Positions 12,836 through 17,235 of a stretch of 17,235 nt of DNA are shown one piece after another. The position numbers and the translations under genes are program-made. This DNA comes from an uncultured Lachnospiraceae bacterium. GTDB taxonomy: Bacteria; Bacillota; Clostridia; Lachnospirales; Lachnospiraceae. The notes beneath the pieces are model-generated. The model made no database searches and was not told the DNA's origin. It saw nothing but the letters and a program-made list of their open reading frames with translations. Each line of letters begins with the position of its first letter. Position 1 is the stretch's first letter. Where the stretch lies: contig CAJUSJ010000085.1 of NCBI GenBank assembly GCA_910588865.1, positions 1-17,235 on the forward strand. Direction: 5' to 3'.

Positions 12836-12853
12836 AATCATACTATACAGTGA

Positions 12854-13190
12854 GGGCCTGTACTGGTTTCGACAGGGGTCATGCAGCTGGTGAAGCTATC
12901 CGCATGCGATGCGTCAAATGGCAAAATTAAAAATAAACGCTGAAGATAATTTAGCATACGCCGCTTAATCGCGGCCGTCAGCCTTAGTGCACTCACACAT
13001 TAAGAACCTGGCGTCGACTCTGTGAGAAACGACACATACAAAGCTTTGAGTATGTGGGCGTATTATGAAGCTACTAAAACCGCCAGAGTGTCAGTCCCCG
13101 GGCGGCAGAGGGAATGTCAATTGGCTGACTATGATAGTAGAAGAACAGGGAATTGATTTTTGGACACGGGTTCAAATCCCGTCAGGTCCA
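12854..13190 (+). ncRNA. ssrA: Transfer-messenger RNA (tmRNA)
   Basis: The 5' end GGGCCTG pairs with the 3' CAGGTCC to make the acceptor stem. The conserved 5' block TGTACTGGTTTCGACAGGGG and the T-arm GGGTTCAAATCCC are both present. The discriminator base is A13190; the genome continues TCA, not CCA, so CCA must be added by the nucleotidyltransferase. The internal tag reading frame is at 12939-12968. The molecule rescues stalled ribosomes together with SmpB, whose gene faces it, and tags products for proteolysis. Length (337 nt) is normal for a one-piece tmRNA. Confidence 0.96.
12939..12968 (+). other. tmRNA proteolysis tag reading frame (AEDNLAYAA)
   Basis: The resume codon is taken as GCT at 12939 because the preceding TAAAC matches the position of the E. 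coli UAGUC determinant. The frame encodes AEDNLAYAA and ends at TAA 12966-12968. It closely resembles the C. perfringens tag AEDNFALAA; the last three residues here are YAA instead of LAA. Confidence 0.85.
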
Positions 13191-13192
13191 TC

Positions 13193-13220
13193 AAAAAAGT
13201 CCGTTTACACGGACTTTTTT
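13193..13220. terminator. Bidirectional terminator shared by ssrA and smpB
   Basis: AAAAAAGTCCGT (13193-13204), loop TTAC, ACGGACTTTTTT (13209-13220): a 12-bp stem whose arms supply a T6 tract on both strands. It begins 3 nt after the mature tmRNA end and lies 30 nt beyond the smpB stop. Confidence 0.92.
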
Positions 13221-13249
13221 AACGTACTGATTCCTATCTCCAGGAGCCT

Positions 13250-13714
13250 TCAGCGAAATGTCTGCTTAAACTCCCTCTCCATCTCCCGCCGCTGATCCTT
13301 TTTGGCGATGTCGTCCCGCTTGTCGTACAGCTTCTTGCCTTTGGCCAGACCCACTTCCACCTTCACCAAGCTTCCCTTAAAATACACCTGCAGGGGTACC
13401 AAAGTGTACCCTTTCTCCGCCATCTTTGCCCCCAGTTTGGTGATCTCTGACTTGTGGAGCAAAAGCTTTCGATCCCTCAAGGGATCCTTATTAAAAATAT
13501 TGCCCTTCTCGTAGGGGTTGATGTGCATACCATAGATGAACATCTCACCCCTGTGGATCCGGATAAAGGACTCTTTGATGCTGCACTTGCCCATGCGGAT
13601 GGATTTTACCTCTGTGCCGAACAGCTCAATCCCTGCCTCATACTTATCCTCAATAAAAAAATCATGATATGCCTTCTTGTTGTTGGCAACCAGCTTTGTA
13701 GTCTGTTTCCCCAT
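13250..13714 (-). CDS. smpB: SsrA-binding protein SmpB
   Basis: The 154-residue protein binds the tRNA-like domain of tmRNA and delivers it to stalled ribosomes. Typical blocks are NKKAYHDFFIEDKYEAGI, GTEVKSIR (residues 33-40), FIYGMHINPYEKGN and RDRKLLLHK. The basic C-terminal tail (GLAKGKKLYDKRDDIAKKD and onward) occupies the empty mRNA channel in rescue. Length is the usual ~155. The start has AAGGGG about 10 nt upstream and lies 17 nt after the rnr stop, so rnr and smpB are cotranscribed. The order rnr-smpB-ssrA is common, but here ssrA is inverted and convergent. Confidence 0.96.
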   Translation of the reverse strand: MGKQTTKLVANNKKAYHDFFIEDKYEAGIELFGTEVKSIRMGKCSIKESFIRIHRGEMFIYGMHINPYEKGNIFNKDPLRDRKLLLHKSEITKLGAKMAEKGYTLVPLQVYFKGSLVKVEVGLAKGKKLYDKRDDIAKKDQRREMEREFKQTFR

Positions 13715-13731
13715 CGCTCTGTTTCCCCTTT

Positions 13732-15876
13732 TTAGTCTTCTGGCAGGTTTTCGCTCAGGGCAAAATCCACGGTCCTGGCCATCCTGTCTGTGCCTGCCAC
13801 CAGGATAGTAACCTTCTGCCCCAGCTTGTATCGGGTATTGGTGTTCTCCCCCACCATCTCCATATTCTTTTCGTCGAAAATATAGTAATCTCCCTTCAGC
13901 TCGCTGATCCGGATCAGGCCCTCCACCGTGTTGGGCAGTTCAACATACAGCCCCCAGGCGGTGACCCCCGAGATCACGCCCTCATAAGTCTTTCCTATGC
14001 GCATGGACATGTATTCGCATTTTTTCAGCTTGTCGGTTTCCCTCTCCGCCTCGTCGGCCCGCCGCTCCATGGTGGAACACTGAACCGCCACCTGGGGGAG
14101 GATCCTATCGTAGTGAGATATCCTTTTCTCCCCCATACCGCCTCTTAAATTCTCCTTGATAATCCTGTGAATCTGGAGATCCGGATACCGGCGTATAGGA
14201 GATGTAAAGTGCGTGTAGTAGTTGGCCGCCAGACCATAATGGCCTGTACAGATGGTGGTGTACTTCGCCTGCCTCATGGAACGCAGGGTCAGGCGGCTGA
14301 TCAGAGCCTCCTCCGGCGTCCCCTCGATCCTATCCAAAAGCTTCTGGATCTCTTTGGGATGCACCTCCCCGTTCTGAGTTCTGATGGAATACCCGAAATT
14401 ATTGATAAATGTCCCCAGACCCTTCATCTTCTCCGGATCCGGATAATCGTGGGTCCGGTAGACAAAGGGCAGCTCCTGCCAGAAATAATTTTCCGCCACC
14501 GTCTCATTTGCCACCAGCATGAAATCCTCAATAAGCCTGGTGGCCCCGTTGCGCTCATAGGGCTTTATATCCACTGGCTTCCCCTTGTGGTCCAATATGA
14601 TCTTGCTCTCCGGAAAATCAAAGTCAATGGATCCTCTCTGCCTCCGTCTGGCCCGCAAAATATCCGCCAGCTCTTTCATCAGATCGAACATGGGGACAAA
14701 CTCTTCATATTCTTTCATTCTGTCCGGATCCCGGTCCGCTATGATGGCATTGACCGCTGTGTATGTCATGCGCCGGTCAACCCGGATCACCGTCTCCGCG
14801 ATCTTGTGTCCCATCACCATCCCCTTGCCGTCAATCTCCATGACGCAGCTCAGCGCCAGGCGGTCTTCCCCCGCGTTCAGGGAGCAGATGCCATTGGACA
14901 GCTTGTGGGGCAGCATGGGGATCACCCGGTCCACCAGGTACACGCTGGTTCCTCTCTTTAAGGCCTCCTGGTCAAGAGGTGAGCCTTCCTGAACATAGTG
15001 AGTCACATCAGCAATGTGAACCCCCAGTGTATAGTGGTCCTCATTCTCTTTAGAAATGGTGATGGCGTCATCCAGGTCCTTGGCGTCTTCTCCGTCAATG
15101 GTCACAGTGGGAAGTTCCCGCAGATCCAGCCGTCCCGCCATCTCCCGTTCATCAACCTCCCCCGCTGTCAGGGAAGCCTGCCTCATAACCTCTGGGGGAA
15201 ATTCTTCCGGAAGCCCATAAGCCTTAATGATGGACAAAATGTCCGTCCCCGGGTCATTTACATGGCCGATAATCTCCGTAATTCTTCCTTCCGGCTTCCT
15301 TCTCTCCCCGCCGAAGTCCGTAACCTTTACCACCACCTTGTGACCTGTAACCGCGCCCATATCCTTACCCTGAGGGATAAAGATATCCTGGAACAGTTTC
15401 TGGTTGTCAGGCAGCACAAAGCCGAAACTCTTGTTCTTCTGATAATATCCGATCACCGTCTCGTTGGCCCGCTCTAAGATCTTCACCACCGCGCCTTCCG
15501 GCCTTTTTCCTTTGGCCTGGCTTTCCTCTGCCACGACCTGCACCCTGTCCCCGTGCATGGCTCCCGCTGTCTTCTCTGCCGGTATAAAGACATCCCGCTC
15601 CAGTCCTTCCACGGTCACAAATCCAAAGCCTTTTGGGTGGCCGAAAAATACCCCTACCTGGGAAAATTCCTGAGGCTTACCGTACTTGCCCTTTTTTGAT
15701 ACGCCGATCTTTCCCTCTGACAGGAGGATATCCAGAACCTCCTTCAACTCTTCCCTCTGGGTCTTGGGAATATCCAGCAACATAGCCAGCTCCTTCAGCT
15801 TCATAGGCGCGTAGGCCTTGTCCTGGAACAACTCCATCAGCATCTGTTTTCTCTGTCTCAATAAATCCTCTGTCAT
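13732..15876 (-). CDS. rnr: Ribonuclease R
   Basis: This 714-residue processive 3'-5' exoribonuclease degrades structured RNA and, with tmRNA-SmpB, non-stop mRNA. An N-terminal helix-turn-helix region (about 1-60) is followed by two cold-shock/OB domains (about 70-200, with GHPKGFGFVTVE and KSFGFVLPD). The RNB catalytic domain (about 250-590) has the Asp cluster in DGEDAKDLDD (261-270), and a C-terminal S1 domain (about 625-710) follows. The Lys-rich tail of E. coli RNase R is absent, as usual for Firmicutes. AAAGGAGG lies upstream of the ATG. The 30 nt upstream of the start up to the repeat pair leave no room for a conventional promoter, so it probably depends on readthrough from secG or on a promoter inside the repeats. 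Confidence 0.96.
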   Translation of the reverse strand: MTEDLLRQRKQMLMELFQDKAYAPMKLKELAMLLDIPKTQREELKEVLDILLSEGKIGVSKKGKYGKPQEFSQVGVFFGHPKGFGFVTVEGLERDVFIPAEKTAGAMHGDRVQVVAEESQAKGKRPEGAVVKILERANETVIGYYQKNKSFGFVLPDNQKLFQDIFIPQGKDMGAVTGHKVVVKVTDFGGERRKPEGRITEIIGHVNDPGTDILSIIKAYGLPEEFPPEVMRQASLTAGEVDEREMAGRLDLRELPTVTIDGEDAKDLDDAITISKENEDHYTLGVHIADVTHYVQEGSPLDQEALKRGTSVYLVDRVIPMLPHKLSNGICSLNAGEDRLALSCVMEIDGKGMVMGHKIAETVIRVDRRMTYTAVNAIIADRDPDRMKEYEEFVPMFDLMKELADILRARRRQRGSIDFDFPESKIILDHKGKPVDIKPYERNGATRLIEDFMLVANETVAENYFWQELPFVYRTHDYPDPEKMKGLGTFINNFGYSIRTQNGEVHPKEIQKLLDRIEGTPEEALISRLTLRSMRQAKYTTICTGHYGLAANYYTHFTSPIRRYPDLQIHRIIKENLRGGMGEKRISHYDRILPQVAVQCSTMERRADEAERETDKLKKCEYMSMRIGKTYEGVISGVTAWGLYVELPNTVEGLIRISELKGDYYIFDEKNMEMVGENTNTRYKLGQKVTILVAGTDRMARTVDFALSENLPED

Positions 15877-15906
15877 CTTGCCTCCCTCCTTTATGTGTGA
15901 TCAAAT

Positions 15907-15952
15907 CGGGGCCGGGCCGCTTCAGCGGCCATACTCCTCTCCGCTCCGTGTA
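15907..15952 (-). repeat. Double-hairpin intergenic repeat, copy C1 (truncated)
   Basis: Only the first hairpin is present: on the minus strand TACACGGAGCGG, the AGAGGAGTAT side segment and a perfect inner hairpin GGCCGC-TGAA-GCGGCC. The closing arm is altered (GGCCCCG instead of CCGCTCCG) and the second hairpin is missing. It is joined head-to-tail to copy C2 with no spacer and ends about 30 nt before the rnr start. Confidence 0.8.
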
Positions 15953-16040
15953 ATCGAGTAGGGGAGGCCCTTTTCCCCTGCTCGCCGTGCCGGAGCGGGG
16001 CCGCGCTTCAGCGGCCATACTCCTCTCCGCTCCGTGTACA
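15953..16040 (-). repeat. Double-hairpin intergenic repeat, copy C2
   Basis: This full-length copy starts on the minus strand TACACGGAGCGG directly after the secG terminator tract. The outer stem is CGGAGCGG/CCGCTCCG, a compensatory G-C to A-T change relative to copies A and B. Hairpin 2 is the longest of the family: CGAG-T-AGGGGA with TCCCCT-G-CTCG on the plus strand. The inner loop carries two extra bases (GCTTCA). Confidence 0.87.
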
Positions 16041-16043
16041 TAA

Positions 16044-16071
16044 AAACACTCTTGTTTTGCCAAGAGTGTTT
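16044..16071 (-). terminator. Intrinsic terminator after secG
   Basis: AAACACTCTTG (16044-16054) and CAAGAGTGTTT (16061-16071) form an 11-bp stem with a 6-nt loop. On the minus strand it follows the secG stop by 12 nt and ends in TTTTT. Repeat copy C2 begins one base later. Confidence 0.85.
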
Positions 16072-16083
16072 GTTTTAAAACCA

Positions 16084-16314
16084 TTACCAGATTACATTTA
16101 AAACCAGCGCAAGCAACAGGACTGCCGCCGCGGCGAACTTCGTGAACTTCTCCAGGTTGCCTTCCATGGAACGAGCTTTGTTCTTGCCCCAATAACTGTC
16201 AGCCATACCGCTGATGGACCCCAGGCCGGAAGACTTGCCCTCCTGAAGCAGCACAATAACGGTAAGGGCCACACATATAAGAACAAACACGATGGTTAAA
16301 ATTGTTTTCAGCAT
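16084..16314 (-). CDS. secG: Preprotein translocase subunit SecG
   Basis: The 76-residue membrane protein has two hydrophobic segments (about 3-23 and 54-75) joined by a cytoplasmic loop with the family motif LLQEGKSSGLGSISG. It is the non-essential third subunit of the SecYEG channel and assists SecA-driven export. The start at 16314 is chosen because AGGAGG lies 10 nt upstream; a longer in-frame start at 16359 would add a polar 15-residue extension and overlap the promoter. It is followed by a terminator, two repeats, then rnr and smpB, the usual Firmicutes gene order. Confidence 0.94.
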   Translation of the reverse strand: MLKTILTIVFVLICVALTVIVLLQEGKSSGLGSISGMADSYWGKNKARSMEGNLEKFTKFAAAAVLLLALVLNVIW

Positions 16315-16347
16315 GCTTTTCACACCTCCTATAGTCAAACCATTGTT

Positions 16348-16376
16348 ATCATAGCACATTTTTCCATGAAAAACAA
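16348..16376 (-). promoter_or_regulatory. Probable sigma-A promoter of secG
   Basis: On the minus strand TTGTTT (16376-16371), a 17-nt spacer and TATGAT (16353-16348). The -10 region TATGATAACAAT is identical over 12 bases to the GH28 promoter -10 region. Confidence 0.6.
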
Positions 16377-16403
16377 CCGAAAGTTTATTTTTTTGTTATA
16401 AAC

Positions 16404-17235
16404 CTATATCCCCTGGATTTCTTCCTGGATCCGCAAAAGCTGGTTGTATTTTGCCACCCGGTCGCTGCGGCAGGGCGCGCCTGTTTTGATCTGTCCCGCG
16501 TTTACCGCGACAGCGATATCAGCGATAATGGGGTCCTCCGTCTCTCCTGACCTATGGGAGATGATGGTTCGGTAACCTGCTTTTTTCGCCATCTCGATGG
16601 CCTCGAAGCTCTCCGTAAGGGTACCGATCTGGTTCACCTTCACTAAAATCGCGTTGCCTGCCCCCAACTCAATCCCCCGCTTCAGCCTTTTGGTGTTGGT
16701 GACAAAGAGATCATCTCCCACCAGCTGAAGCTTGTTTCCCAGATCCCTGGTCAGAAGCTGCCAGCCCTCCCAGTCTTCCTCCCAAAGGCCATCCTCAATA
16801 GACAGGATTGGGAAACTTTCCGCGAGCTTCCGGTAATATTCCACCATCTCCTTCGCGTCCCGCTCCACCTTCACGCCGCTCATCTGGCTTTCCCCAGGGA
16901 ACACATACATGCCTGTGGCCTCATTGTACAGTTCGCTGGACGCTGCGTCAATGGCAATCCCCACCTGGGTTCCCGGCTGAAAACCGCTTAAGCTGATGGC
17001 GTCCACCAGATAAGACAGCACTTCCTCCGTGTTTCTCAAGTTGGGGGCAAATCCGCCCTCATCTCCCACCGCTGTAGAATACCCGTTGGTCTTTAAAAGT
17101 CCTTTCAGGGTCTGGTAGATCTCCGCGCACATCCGAAGACCTTCCGAAAAATCCCCTGCCCCTACAGGCATGACCATAAACTCCTGGAGATCCACCGTGT
17201 TGTCCGCGTGGACTCCGCCGTTTAAAATATTCATC
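16404..17235 (-). CDS. eno: Enolase, C-terminal ~277 residues (cut by the window edge)
   Basis: Enolase converts 2-phosphoglycerate to phosphoenolpyruvate in glycolysis. The visible part starts within the MNILNGGVHADN block and includes GDEGGFAPN (with the catalytic Glu), SIEDGLWEEDW and LVGDDLFVTN (Mg-binding acids), VKVNQIGT (catalytic Lys) and SHRSGETED. About 150 N-terminal residues of the ~430 lie beyond position 17235. The reading frame is intact to its TAG stop. An AT-rich 6-bp inverted repeat (16383-16388 with 16398-16403) abuts the stop but is too weak to call a terminator with confidence. Confidence 0.96.
   Translation of the reverse strand, partial: MNILNGGVHADNTVDLQEFMVMPVGAGDFSEGLRMCAEIYQTLKGLLKTNGYSTAVGDEGGFAPNLRNTEEVLSYLVDAISLSGFQPGTQVGIAIDAASSELYNEATGMYVFPGESQMSGVKVERDAKEMVEYYRKLAESFPILSIEDGLWEEDWEGWQLLTRDLGNKLQLVGDDLFVTNTKRLKRGIELGAGNAILVKVNQIGTLTESFEAIEMAKKAGYRTIISHRSGETEDPIIADIAVAVNAGQIKTGAPCRSDRVAKYNQLLRIQEEIQGI

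Noticed and set aside
12566..12841. Minus-strand 91-codon frame upstream of the coiled-coil gene
   Set aside because: It lacks a ribosome binding site, overlaps the ssrA promoter at its 5' end and the coiled-coil gene start at its 3' end, and resembles no family I know; it could be a decayed gene but is not called.
12854..13190. CRISPR array or tRNA cluster
   Set aside because: No regularly spaced repeats were seen anywhere in the window, and the only tRNA-like fold is the tmRNA acceptor/T-arm domain.
15677..16192. Minus-strand frame crossing the secG end, both repeats and the rnr start
   Set aside because: It is antisense/out of frame to two certain genes and owes its openness to the GC-rich repeats; peptide similarity between repeat copies (such as RRGVWPLK and RRGIWPLK) simply reflects DNA repeat identity.

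Overview
The window looks like the chromosome of a spore-forming, moderately GC-rich Clostridia member, most likely Lachnospiraceae (Enterocloster/Lachnoclostridium-like). The clues are the clostridial-type tmRNA tag, a YaaH/SleL-type spore hydrolase with a sigma-E-like promoter, a threonine T-box, YitT and YczE membrane proteins, and an S-layer-anchored pectinase. The genus is an inference from gene content; no search was run.

Layout. Positions 1-500 hold no intact gene, only a frameshifted remnant of an XRE-type HTH regulator that runs into a 24-bp perfect terminator-like hairpin. An HD-domain protein (minus) is transcribed divergently from an sdpR-sdpI pair (plus) with a textbook promoter/operator. 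Next come a LysM-GH18 spore glycosidase (plus), a convergent yitT-DUF523 operon (minus) and a large secreted GH28 polygalacturonase with Ig-like and SLH-like C-terminal domains (plus). From 7.7 kb onward nearly everything is on the minus strand: thrS under a Thr T-box, ilvE, a YczE-type membrane protein, a small coiled-coil protein, smpB, rnr, secG and the C-terminal two thirds of enolase. The exception is ssrA (tmRNA, plus), which faces its partner gene smpB across a shared bidirectional terminator.

How they work together. secG-rnr-smpB plus ssrA form the usual Firmicutes secretion/RNA-quality-control cluster, with RNase R and SmpB acting with tmRNA in ribosome rescue. thrS is controlled by tRNA-Thr charging. 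sdpR-sdpI looks like a self-regulated immunity/envelope-stress unit without a toxin gene. The GH28 enzyme points to pectin or rhamnogalacturonan use at the cell surface.

Most notable observation. Four copies (three insertion sites) of an ~85-nt GC-rich double-hairpin repeat lie in minus-strand intergenic regions: in the thrS leader, after the small coiled-coil gene, and as a tandem pair between secG and rnr. Their stems show compensatory changes, all are in the same orientation relative to transcription, and at all three sites the element starts directly after the U-tract of a Rho-independent terminator. This suggests a small, possibly mobile, terminator-targeting structured element.
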